From Lottia gigantea (Eukaryota > Mollusca > Gastropoda > Lottiidae), in NCBI RefSeq assembly GCF_000327385.1, contig NW_008708645.1, positions 1,330,366-1,394,365 on the forward strand: a stretch of 64,000 nucleotides of DNA. Direction: 5' to 3'. This document shows positions 22,761-33,413 of this stretch, piece by piece. How positions within the stretch are numbered: position 1 is the stretch's first letter; each line of letters starts with the position of its first letter. The notes under the pieces are model-generated. The model was given only the letters and a program-made list of their open reading frames with translations, was not told the DNA's origin and did no database searches. The position numbers and the translations under genes were made by a program.

Positions 22761-24454
22761 ATTTGCCATCAGTATTGAAAATCAGGTTGCTCCCTACAAT
22801 AGCGGGCTTCAAGAGAATTTCCTCCACTGTAATACAATTTGTCTCCGACACTGAATACTGACTGTTAAAAAATGTTATCCTGAAAACAGTATAATATAAG
22901 ATTAAATTATGATTATTGTCAAATATTCAAACTGAGAAGATCTATGGAAATTTCACTTGATGAAATTTGATTGCATGCACACTTAACATAAACAATAACC
23001 CATAAGGTCCATTTAATACCACCCAAGGGACATAACCAAAATAACTACACCACACATTTTATCTCACCTAGTTCACACAATATTTACCCTCACATTTTTG
23101 CGAGAATCTAACATTACTTCAACAATTGAACCATGTGACATCTAACAACTCTTCAATTTGGAGATAATTACTTTGAAGTTCTAAGAAAACATATTGAATT
23201 GCTCAGATCAAAGCTTGTGGTCACCACTATGGTGACCAGTGGTTATTTTTTCTATGAGTCCTGGGGGCATGAAAGATGCTGGCTAATTAACTAATAACAA
23301 ATAAAATGGTCCCATTTGCTAAAGTTCACAATGTTTTCTTCCATATTATATTTCACTAGTTAATTATCTAGTGATAGTGATTCAATTCTCTCGTTGAAGG
23401 AATGTTTGTCCTTTGTGGAAATTTTGATGATGGAGATTCATTACTAGAGGCTCAGAAGCTAATTCCACAATTATCGTCTGGCTAATTTTGTCAATATAAA
23501 ACAAGAAAAATAGCAGTTGAAAAAAATACATTTCTTGCATATTCTTCACAATATGAACAGAAATGGAATTTTACACCCTACTAAAGTATGAGGTTAATTG
23601 TATTTTTTTAGACGACAGACCATTTTTTTTTAGCTTCTTTTAGATTTCCAACTTTCAAAAAATACATACCCCTAATCCATTTGGCTTCAGCTTTTTATCT
23701 ACCTACACACAATTCCAGCACTAGAGCTTAAGATTTATTCCAAGATCAATGGGAACTAGATAAGTCATGGTGGCTCCCCTGGAAAAAAAATACAAAGCAT
23801 ATTACAGTTAGGAAAAATATTTGCCTCTGGGGCTGCAATTAGGCTATATTTTATTCAACAGTTGTGGTCAAGTGTTTTTCAACTAGTTGAAAACCCTTAT
23901 GCAAGTAGTCATCACGATTTTTGCAACTAGCCCTTGAAAATTTAATTTTGAGCAGTGTCACTCTAATTCTTAGGCAGGACTTCTATCATATGTCTGTAGC
24001 TACATTGGCAATTAATATTCTACTGGACTTCCATCATACTTTGTTATAAATTGAATGGTTGCTTAATATATTACTTTCGCTCCTTTATGAGAGACAAAAC
24101 ACTGAATGATTTTTTAGCCACTGGTAGAAGTTGTAGTTTGTAACTGTATAATAAAATATGATGCTGAACATTTTTTTAGCATAGCTTTCTGGAAAGTAAA
24201 GTTTAAGGGTCCTAAAGAGAAGGTGTCCTTTACTGATTTTGAATCAACAATCAAATTTTTATCATGTATGGAATATGTAGTATTAGACTATTTGTGCCAT
24301 TTTGCATCACAAATTAAATACATATCTTTAAAAATTCCTTTATTGAACAGTTAGTTGAATATATTCAAGTATGTTCTGTATTATACATGTAATATACATA
24401 AAATTATATAATTGATAGATAATTAGCACATTGATTTATTTACATAGCAGTTGA
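22761..24454. other. AT-rich sequence, no gene seen
   Basis: Small palindromes are present: GGTCACCA/TGGTGACC near 23219-23237 and an 18-bp perfect palindrome TTTTCAACTAGTTGAAAA at 23876-23893. No coding signal. Confidence 0.55.
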
Positions 24455-24935
24455 AAATGATACACCCACAAATCTAATGGTAGTCAAGTTATCAAGGAGG
24501 TTGACTTGTTTTTTTATTTTCATGTGGAATTATCGTTGGGTAATAATAAACATGTTCACTAAGTTTCATCCAAATCTGAATTGTGCCTTCTAGACAGTAT
24601 ATGAGCTAAATTTTAACACGTTTTTCTGATTTTCAATAGGGTTTAACTTTACGTGATAACAAACATTCATACCAAATTTTATCAAAATCCATTAAGGAAC
24701 CAGCTCTCTATCGTGACCACACCAAATTTTCAAGAACACGGCCAATAACATATCAAATATTTTTAGATTTTTCTGATTTTCCATAGGGTTCATCCTTGGG
24801 TATTTACAAACACTCACAGCAAATTATGTCAAAATCAATCAAGAAACCAGCTCTCTATCGTGTCCACAACAATTGTGGATAGATAGACAGATAGACAGAC
24901 AGGGGCGACGACTACATATTCAGGTATTCCATGAG
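24455..24935 (-). mobile_element. Short tandem-unit (pearl/Helentron-like) element, reversed
   Basis: A compact copy, about 480 bp, with both ends visible. The tail end (low coordinate) reads ACACCCACAAATCTAATGGT and then AGTCAAGTT...AGGTTGACTTG, a short hairpin also seen at 32.8 kb. Two internal units of roughly 160 bp each contain a TTTTCAATAGGGTTTA-like block, CAAAATCCATTAAGGAACCA and CAGCTCTCTATCGTG. The head end (high coordinate) has CAATTGTGGATAGATAGACA and GGGGCGACGACTACAT. It is non-coding. Unlike ends rule out a simple TIR transposon; the layout recalls Helentron or bivalve pearl elements (inference). Confidence 0.7.
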
Positions 24936-25091
24936 GTAAATAAAGCGGCCAAAAAAAGTTTTGTTACAATAATCATAAAAGTCATCCATTTTTTAACAAT
25001 TTTCATATCAGTCACAATGATCTATATTGAAAACATTAAAAATTACAGACATTCAAAGACAACATGTATTTTTCTTTACTATGTTAAAAAA

Positions 25092-25173
25092 CAATCTGGC
25101 CTGTACCAGTAGGAGAATTATTTAACAACAATCTGGCCTGTACCAGTAGGAGAATTATTTAACAACAATCTGG
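25092..25173. repeat. 37-bp tandem repeat (2.2 copies)
   Basis: CAATCTGGC starts at 25092, 25129 and 25166, an exact 37-bp spacing, with the intervening sequence (CTGTACCAGTAGGAGAATTA...) identical between the first two copies. This is a recent duplication. Confidence 0.9.
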
Positions 25174-27537
25174 CATTTGAAGAGTAAAATTGGGATTTTT
25201 ACAGAAGAAATCCAGTGTGTTATTTTAGTCAAATAATCAATATATCATTAGTTATTATCTTACTTTATCTTAATTTTGCATTTATTTCAAGAAACCATGA
25301 ATGCATTTATTTCATTTATGATTCATTTGTTTATTTATTTATCCTCTTACAATACAATAACTTGGAGACAATATTTTCACATGTTTAATTTAAAATCATA
25401 TCTGATAAATTTACAGGCAATTCTTTGGAACTTAAATATTTATATAATCCTGTGTGTCAAAATAAATAATATTATTCTTTATTCTTCATCATTTTTATAT
25501 TAAAGAGTTGAGAATTCTGTGAACATATGCTTGACAGACAATATATGAGTAAAATTTAAAATGTCACTGTTGTTTAAATGTGTGAGAAATGCTAGTTGTG
25601 TGGAAACGGTGGGCTGTCAACACCATGATCATTTCCAGATGAGAACTGGAACCAGGATGTGACATTTTTCTTTCTTTTACTAACATTTGATTAATATAAA
25701 TTTATTTCTTAACATAAACACTGTCTCCTGTCTACCTTACAGGGGCAGGGTGATGTTTTTGTAGGTTGGAGCATTTTTTGAATGGCAGCTATACATCAAA
25801 CTTAAGAGAAATGTGTCCCTTTCCTCTGAAAGCTTTAATTAAAAAAATCTTTAGAAACAAATTTTAGAACGCCAAAACTAGTTAAAGGTTTGCGTTAACA
25901 TTTTAATATCGCTATGTTTTTTGGTTGGTTTTAGAAAACTAATATACTTATTCCAGCAAAAAAAAAAACCACCAAATTGTAGAGTAATAGGAATGAAATT
26001 ATCTAGCTATTATATATAGCCAAACCAAACCAAGATCAAACTGCTTAATTAACAATTAATATGCTCCGTTTTTAGTTACCCCTTTTCAAATAATTTCAGG
26101 TTCATCAAGTGTCAATAGCTTATTTTTTAAATCTTTTTATTAAATGTACACTGTTTTTAATAATTAATAGTTTGCATACTATTCCTTTAAAGGACTATAG
26201 TTAAAAAGTTTTAAAACAAATTTAGAAATGCACTAAGCTCTGTTTAAATACCAGCATGACACTCATCACTGAAAAAAACAATAGTCAATAACTGTGTTTC
26301 CACTGAAAGAAGAGGCCAGTTGTAAGCTAGCTTTTGTTTTTTTCCACTGGGCAAATTGCTTTGTTAACTTCTAACTGCATCTTCATTTGCAATAGTTAAC
26401 TTGTGATTTTAAACTTGTACATTGCAAGTTGACAATGATGTAAGACTTTCTGATCGAGGATAAAGTCATTCGGGAACCAGTTACACTCAGTGTAAACACA
26501 GCGCGTTTGGCCATAAAGCTGGCTCTACGCTACTTAGAGCTAGTTTTACTGCACAATAGGTTCGCTTTTTGTGTAACGACACTTCAAGTCCATCGGTAGA
26601 GATAACTACTATTAAGCATATTTCTACCTACAAATCGCAAACGACTTTGTTAACAACCGAAAATGATAAGCAAAGTTTTGTCAGTTTAGAATTTTATCTG
26701 CAGATGTTAAATTTATTGATTCCTCCAGCAATAAAAATCCAAAGACAACGCCATAATTGCTTAATCTTTATAAACATGGAAGCTCTTCTTTTAGTTAATG
26801 TTGCCCTGCGCACAAACGGATGTGGATTTACAATCAATCAGATTCAATTGCCACTGTAGACTATATCAATTCAAAAAATTTTAAGCAATCGTTCCTGTTG
26901 TCACAGCTGTTCATAGACAAAAAGGCCTGGATAATATGCTATGCATCCTATTATAACAATGTCCATTTTATGCATGTGAAATAATGTGTGATACTGATAC
27001 TTCATCCTGATTTCTGTGACCATAAAATAGTTGTGCTTCCAGAAAACTGGCAACAACTGTTAACCTTTAACATTATTTCAGTTATTTGTTGGTAGCCAAA
27101 TTTAAAAAGTTTATATTGTTAAAATAAACAATGAGTAGTTTAAAGATATCAACATGATGGAGATATAATGGTATGATGATGAGATGGGGTTGTTACAAGT
27201 GGCACTCATTATTTGATATTAAGTATTGAAATGGTAAGCACCTGGAAAATGCCACTGCAAACAACAGTCAAAATGCCAGAAAATGAGTCCCAGAAGACTG
27301 TACTCACTTTCAACCCATCTTCAAACTAGGGAAAATGACATTTTCAAAAAATAAAATAAAATTCTATTTGAATTTTCTCTTTAATTCTTTGTTATCTGTA
27401 TTTTTTTAACATTAGAGAGTCAAAAATTCAAAACAATTGCTTTGATAAACCTCTTAGTTATATGAAAAATTTTTTCAGAATTGATTTCAAAGTATGGTTC
27501 TCGAGCAATTCTACTGTTGTCACTTCCAGGCCAATTG
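25174..27537. other. AT-rich sequence, no gene supported
   Basis: The + frame at 26569-26859 (96 codons) lies in a less AT-rich stretch and could be transcribed, but I recognise no motif, homologue or splice context, so it is not called. The remainder is low-complexity. Confidence 0.45.
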
Positions 27538-27612
27538 ATGATCTTAGCGCTAGGATGTCCTAGAATCAATGTCAGAAGATAAGAACCTAGGACATCCTAG
27601 CGCTAAGATCAT
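27538..27612. repeat. Perfect 26-bp inverted repeat with 23-base loop
   Basis: Arms 27538-27563 and 27587-27612 are exact reverse complements. The core is TTAGCGCTAGGATGTCC, itself containing the palindrome AGCGCT. The loop is 27564-27586. A perfect match this long in AT-rich neutral DNA implies a recent origin or constraint. Possible roles are a transposon end pair, a foldback element or a hairpin transcript; the sequence does not decide. Confidence 0.9.
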
Positions 27613-27641
27613 ATCGAATTTTTGAATTTGCTACAGAAATT

Positions 27642-27991
27642 ATGAAGTCAAGACTCTCTGCTTTCCTGCTGATGGCGCCATCCTTTTAATCTGCAGTACT
27701 GTAGATCTTTTAGATTTTCTTACAACTTCTAGCTCTTGTCTGAGTTGTACATGTTTCTCATCATCTGAAACCTTATCACTACCAGAGGAAGAATCATTTT
27801 CTGGTAGGGGAATGGATGATGTATCAGGTTATGACGGATCTATCGGGGTCAGCAAAGGATGGTTGGTGAGAGGTGAAGATATCTGATTATCAGCCTTTCC
27901 TGCATGTAGAGCCTTATAATTCACTCTTTCTTTGTTCTGTCTGCCGGTAGAACCCAATCCTTCATCGGCAGACATAGAAGAGACAGGCGTG
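27642..27991 (-). pseudogene. Unrecognised broken coding fragment, acidic then coiled-coil-like
   Basis: The minus-strand reading is clearly protein-like compared with its surroundings: a start-like MSADEGLGSTGRQNKERV, then YKALHAG, a Pro/Thr-rich linker, an acidic Ser-rich stretch (ENDSSSGSDKVSDDE), and a charged helical end (VQLRQELEVVRKSKR). About 115 residues are visible and the frame is broken. I do not recognise the family; composition and context suggest the N-terminal part of a mobile-element protein, so breaks are not detailed. It ends about 30 bp from the perfect hairpin at 27538-27612, which may belong to the same element. Confidence 0.45.
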
Positions 27992-29200
27992 GAAAGGGTT
28001 ACCTACTGTAGTTCTTTTCTGTAGCAAATATCAAATCAAATATCTAATTGACGCCTGAAATATCCAAAAATGTTTTCAAAATTCTGACCAAATAATTATA
28101 AGATAATAGCGCTAGGTGGACTCTCGAAGATATGAATGGGGACTTGACAACAACATTTTGTATATTCGAACTAAGGAAGCTATTTTTAAGCCAATGGGAG
28201 AATAGTAAATAAACTGAACCAATCAGTGGTGCTATAATGTTGTATATAGTTGTCCAGTATCCAAAAATAGATAATTTAAGAGTAATAATGGTAATACAAT
28301 CAGACCAACCTAAACACCTTGTTAATTACTCATTTTAACTCGTATCAAAATGACACAATTGTGAAAAGATGGATGGACTGAAGCAGGGTATTTTCACATG
28401 TAGCTATTTGGTTTGATTGTATGCTAGCCAGTCAAGGTATAAGATTTGTATAAGATTTGTATTAGCTTGACTTTGTAAAAAATGGGGACTGGGGTGATGA
28501 CAATGCAATAAAATAAGAGAACAGAAAAGCTCTAGCTAGGATTTCAAGTGAATAATTTCTGGGTGAGAAAGTTATGGAACAAAGAAAGTTTGTATTGCTA
28601 TGATAACATTGAAGGAATCAGGTTCTGACAGTAGTCGTCATGCAAATTGAAAGCAGACAGAGGAAAATTACTTTCATATCTTTCTTCAACATTCTTGGCA
28701 ATATTTTGTGGTATAAGAAGGAAATTGATGAAAAAACATCATCATCTATCTATTACCTAACATTTAGATTATATAATTTGACAAAGATGCAAAATGATTA
28801 ACAGATGAACAAGTAGACAAAAATATTTCTGCTTAATGTTCATATCACATTTTTTGTCTAGGATAAATAGGTGCATTTCGTAATAAATTGACAGACAAAT
28901 CATAGAAGAATTCTGGTACGTAAGTAGTGTACAGGAACAAGTTCATAAAAATGTTTTATTATGTTATGAACCATAACTAATAACACCCACTGAAATAGTG
29001 TAAATATTGAGATCAAATCCATTTGGCTACCATCAAGATCCATCTAAAGTGTTTTTAAATCATGAAATGTATGCATCATGATATTATTGTGAAAGTCTAT
29101 ACCAAACTCACCATGCATGCTCAAATCATGTTACTATAAATAGTAAATAAGTAATAATTTATAACATGGCAAGCATAAGCGGTTTCTTGCATTTTCTTAT
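27992..29200. other. AT-rich sequence, no gene seen
   Basis: An AGCGCTAGG motif like that in the 27.5-kb hairpin recurs near 28109, possibly an end or internal part of the same unknown element. Otherwise nothing is recognisable. Confidence 0.5.
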
Positions 29201-29245
29201 TGGTTGAAAATTTTAGACTTAGTCTTAAAATGCAGATATAACAAA

Positions 29246-29349
29246 ACACAAGACAATATTATGGAATATAACAAGGTGTATCGTGTTGAAACGTTATGTG
29301 CCCAACCTTATTAAAGAAGTGTGTTATATTCCATAATATTGTCTTGTGT
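29246..29349. repeat. Perfect 27-bp inverted repeat (50-base loop)
   Basis: Arms 29246-29272 and 29323-29349 match exactly as reverse complements, with ACAATATTATGGAATATAAC in the left arm. Pairing continues outward with a few differences. The loop contains GTTGAAACGTTATG, reminiscent of the GAAACGTT block common at Penelope-type termini. It probably represents a foldback element or an inverted pair of termini. Confidence 0.85.
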
Positions 29350-29460
29350 CTTGTTGTATGTGCTCCTCGCTTCTATGTGTCGTTAAAATCTTATATTAAA
29401 ATGCAGAAACCACCAAAAATTTATTCATGGAAGAAAATACTTCTAGATGTAAAATGTAAA

Positions 29461-31015
29461 GTTATTGTCGTCACCCATGTCCGTCTGTCCCTCGGTCCGT
29501 CTGTCCACAATTGGCTTGTGAACGCGATAGAGACTACAGTTTTGATCTGATTAGAATGAAATTTGGTGTGATCATTTATATTGATGAGATCTTAGACAAG
29601 TTCGATATTCACGATTTTTTGATGAACGGTTTTTGAGTTATTGCCCATGACTTAGCCAAAACGCGTCAAAATTGGCTTGTGAACGCAATAGAGACTACAG
29701 TTTTCATCTAAATTGAATGAAATTTGGTTTGATCATTTATATTCATGAGATCTTGGACAAGTTCGAATTTGGCTATCTTTCGATGAATGGGTTTTGAGTT
29801 ATTGCCCTTGACTGAAATTTTAATTGGTGTATCATCATTTATATATATATTTTGTTAAATGTTGTTAAATTTTGAAAAATGCGTCAAAATTTGTTTGTGA
29901 ACACAATAGAGACTACAGTTTTCAACTTGGGTGTGAATATTTATAATGATGAGATCTTGGACAAGTTCGAATTTGGCTATCTTTCGGAAATGTGGACGTA
30001 TATTGCCGTCACCCCTGTCTGTCGGTCTGTCAACATTTCTTGTGAACACAATACAGACTACAGTTTTCAACTGATTTTAATGAAATTCGGTGTGATCATT
30101 TATATTGATGAGATCTTGGTCAAGTTCGAAGTTGACGATCATTCGATGAACGGTTTTTTAGTTATTGCCCTTGACTTAGGAAAACGCGTCAAAATTTGTT
30201 TGTGAACACAATAGAGACTACAGTTTTAAACTGATTTTAATGAAATTTGGTGAGATCATTTATATTGATCAGATCTTGGTCAAGTTTGAATTTGACCATC
30301 TTTCGATGAACGTTTTTTTTAGTTATTGCCCTTGACTTAGGAAAAACGCGTCAAAATTTGTTTGTGAACACATTAGAGACTACAGTTTTCAATTGATTTT
30401 AATGAAACATGGTGTGATCATGTATATTGATGAGATAATTTGATGTGTTTGGATTATTGATATTGATTTTTAAAAATTTGGTGGAATTTCTCAGCATAAA
30501 TAACTGGCTGTAAATATATATATATCATTGAATTCAAACTATTAAAATTTCTTTAATATGAGAAAATTAATACTTTAGTCAATAAAGACTGTTTAATCAT
30601 TTCTGACAGCTGCCAGTGGGCGTATGTTACCTTGCCTGGCAAGCTATCTTTAAGTTATTGCCCTTGATTTATGAAAAACACGTCAAAATTTTGTGTTTGT
30701 GAACACAATAGAGACTACAGGTTTCATCCGATTTAAATGAAATTTGGTATGATCATTTATAATGATGAGATCTTAGTCAATATAAAATTTGACAATTTTT
30801 TTGATCAACGGAATTTGAGTTATTGTACGTGACTTAGTAAAAACGCATCATAATTTCTTAGCGATAGAGGTGACAGTTTATGTCAGAGTTTTATTAAATA
30901 ATGTGTCTTTGTTGAAATCAAATTTTTGGTATGATTTGACACAGATAGGTGACTGCCCTTGATATACTGAAAATGTATCAGGAAAGTGGGCGTATCTTGC
31001 TAGGCATCCACTTGT
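29461..31015 (+). mobile_element. Tandem-unit (pearl/Helentron-like) element, outer copy
   Basis: The head has GTCGTCACCCATGTCCGTCT (from about 29469). Units of about 160 bp follow, each with TTGTGAAC-CAATAGAGACTACAG, a GATGAAATTTGGTGTGATCA-like block, GATGAGATCTTGGACAAGTT and GAGTTATTGCCCTTGACTTA. Unit starts lie near 29516, 29676, 29894, 30696 and 30857. The tail is at about 30980-31015 (GTGGGCGTATCTTGCTAGGC). A second, complete copy (29988-30656) interrupts it. The frames inside are by-products of the repeat and not genes. Confidence 0.75.
29988..30656 (+). mobile_element. Tandem-unit element, inner nested copy
   Basis: Starts with its own head, GTGGACGTATATTGCCGTCA, in the middle of an outer unit. 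It has three units (starts near 30041, 30200 and 30362), then a unique tail region ending GTGGGCGTATGTTACCTTGC and CTGGCAAGC, whose TTGCC/GGCAA forms a short palindrome. The outer unit resumes immediately after at TTTAAGTTATTGCCC. The head-head-tail-tail order shows insertion of one copy into another of the same family. Confidence 0.8.
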
Positions 31016-32789
31016 ATATTATATCTGATATCTGAAATATTATGATTAAAGCTTTATTTGTATAACAATCATGTCTAATATTTATACACTTTACAACACC
31101 AAAAAACAGAAATTATTCATATTTGTGGGGTCTAAATTTTCATAGAAAAACACACAGGAAAAGTAAGAATCCACCTCAATGAATTTTGTATCCAAGAACA
31201 AGACACCCTTTTAATAAAAAAAAACTTATTTCAAATGAAAGACAATTTCTTCTAAAATTACACATGGAATTTGGCATTTACACATTTATTTCCAAAACAG
31301 AGTATGTTCTAAATTTTATGAGATATTTGCGCTTCTTTGCCTGAAGTTCCATAATGAACACAATAGAACCACTGACTCAGCTAGATCATTGGTTGATATC
31401 ATCATCACTGTTAGTACCATAATTGTCTCTATCACTGATCATCCTTCTCCATTTCTCTAACTTAAATAATATAATTTTGTTTAAGCATTAAATCTTATGA
31501 ATTCACCACAACAATTATATATAATAAGTTGGATAAACCCAACCCATCACTTACCAATCCTGCAGAAAACAATCCCTGCTTTAAATATTTTGGGCATTTA
31601 GAGAGAAACTGACATTAAGAATGGTGCAGACTTTCTACAATCCAATCCTGATGAAAGAAATTCCAACTTAACATACTCAGAAGATTCAAAGAGCAGCAGG
31701 ATCTACTGTAACATCTACTGTGTTAATGTCAAAAGTGCGAAGAGTGCACAGAAAATAAAACAGAAGAAACAAAATCCTTTGAAAACACTATGTAGAATAT
31801 GGCACCAAATGTAAAGAGAACATGTGCCAAATTTCAGAAATTGAATCTTCAAAGTTTGTAACATAAGCAAAATAAGATAAGATAGGAAGCCATGCTGGTT
31901 AAAAAATATTTGTAAATCTGATCAATGGAGTCTAGTGTTTTTCAATAAACACCTTGCTGTTAGTTCAACATAGAAATACTGATACCTTGCCCCTGATTTT
32001 TTATCTCCACTCTTATTTGTTTGAAGGTAAAATAGTTGCACACCTGCGAAACATTTTTTCTGATCTCAATCCAAGAAAGATGATCATTAAGGAATACTCC
32101 TTCAAAGAAAAGATATTTGAAAAAGTGATTTGACCTTAGGAAATTGTAATGTCTGCAGTTAAAATTTCACAGGTGTCTCACAACAATAATCCAAAACATC
32201 TGCCCCTATTCCAGCCTTTGATAGCTATTGTAAAATTTGTTGGCTGGGGCTGGGTCAGAAATACTATAACCCTGTTATATGGGGATTTTCTGCAACTCCG
32301 ACTGTGCGGGTTATCTTAGACATATTTATTTACCTTAAATACACTAAACCCTGAAGCTGGGGGATCACAGCTACTTTCATTTTGTTAGGATGGAATAGAG
32401 GCATTATGATTATGTTCATTTAGATAATCTTCCATTAGAAACAATAAAAATTGTTAAATCGGTTCTATTATGAAGACAAGTCAAATCTGGTCAAGTTAGA
32501 TTTGCTGAACCAAAACTTTGCAAACCATGTTTTGGTCAGGATACTTACATTGATGATCAAGTAAACAAATTCATTTGATATAAATATTATAGCACTTTCC
32601 AATTTATGATTGATAAACTTGCTCAGACGAAAAATTCATAAGCTGTTACCACTGTATTGAAAATACTGTCATTTTGGATTTCGTTTTGTGGTTCGAAATA
32701 CTACTACTTTTCTCTTTTTTTTTTTTAAACAAACACATCAAATATAGCGTTTTGGAAAATCATAACTGAAATGCCAACTGGGGCAATAA
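31016..32789. other. AT-rich sequence, no gene seen
   Basis: No recognisable coding or repeat block. Confidence 0.55.
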
Positions 32790-33413
32790 TAACACGCCCA
32801 CAATTGTAATGGTAGTCAAGTTGTCCGAGAGGTTGACTTGAGCTATCAGTAAATGAAACATTTATTCAAGTGCAATTTTATATATGTTGCTTTATTTGAT
32901 CTTGGTTGTGTAGTAGGCCTATTACCGTATATTTCCGAATATAATGCGCAAGCGTGTATAATGTGTTGTATTCCTATCTCCAAATGATGAGGGGTTCTAG
33001 ACTGTTTAGAAGCAATTGTGGGCGGATGGCCGGACGGACAATGTTGGACATGCATGGCACTAGCATTAAGCTTTACATCTAACCAGGGCATTGAGAAAGC
33101 TGTTCAGTGACAATTGCCAATCTGATTTAAGGCAATAAGATATTTTACATTTGTTTTTGATTCAGTGTATTAGACAATTCGGGAGAGCATGGATTAGTGG
33201 CACAAATTGACCACCAGACATCCTTACATGATCAGACACAATCACACCAAAATCCATCAAGAAACCGGCTCTCAATCAAGTCCAAAACACATTTTCGAAT
33301 AAAAATTGAACGCGTTTTCAAGAACAAGGGCAATAACTCATATCAAATATTTTTCTGATTTTCTATAGGTTCATTCCTAAAGCATGTCGCAGACTCTTAA
33401 TTTCAATTTGTCT

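Noticed and set aside
26569-26859. 96-codon + frame as a gene
   Set aside because: Composition is slightly better than background, but no motif or homologue is recognised, and the start and stop context is unremarkable.
29461-30205. Frames of 71-108 codons at 29.3-30.2 kb and similar frames at 33.9-34.8 and 58.5-58.7 kb as a gene family
   Set aside because: Their similarity comes from the tandem units of about 160 bp, which lie in different frames and strands in different copies.
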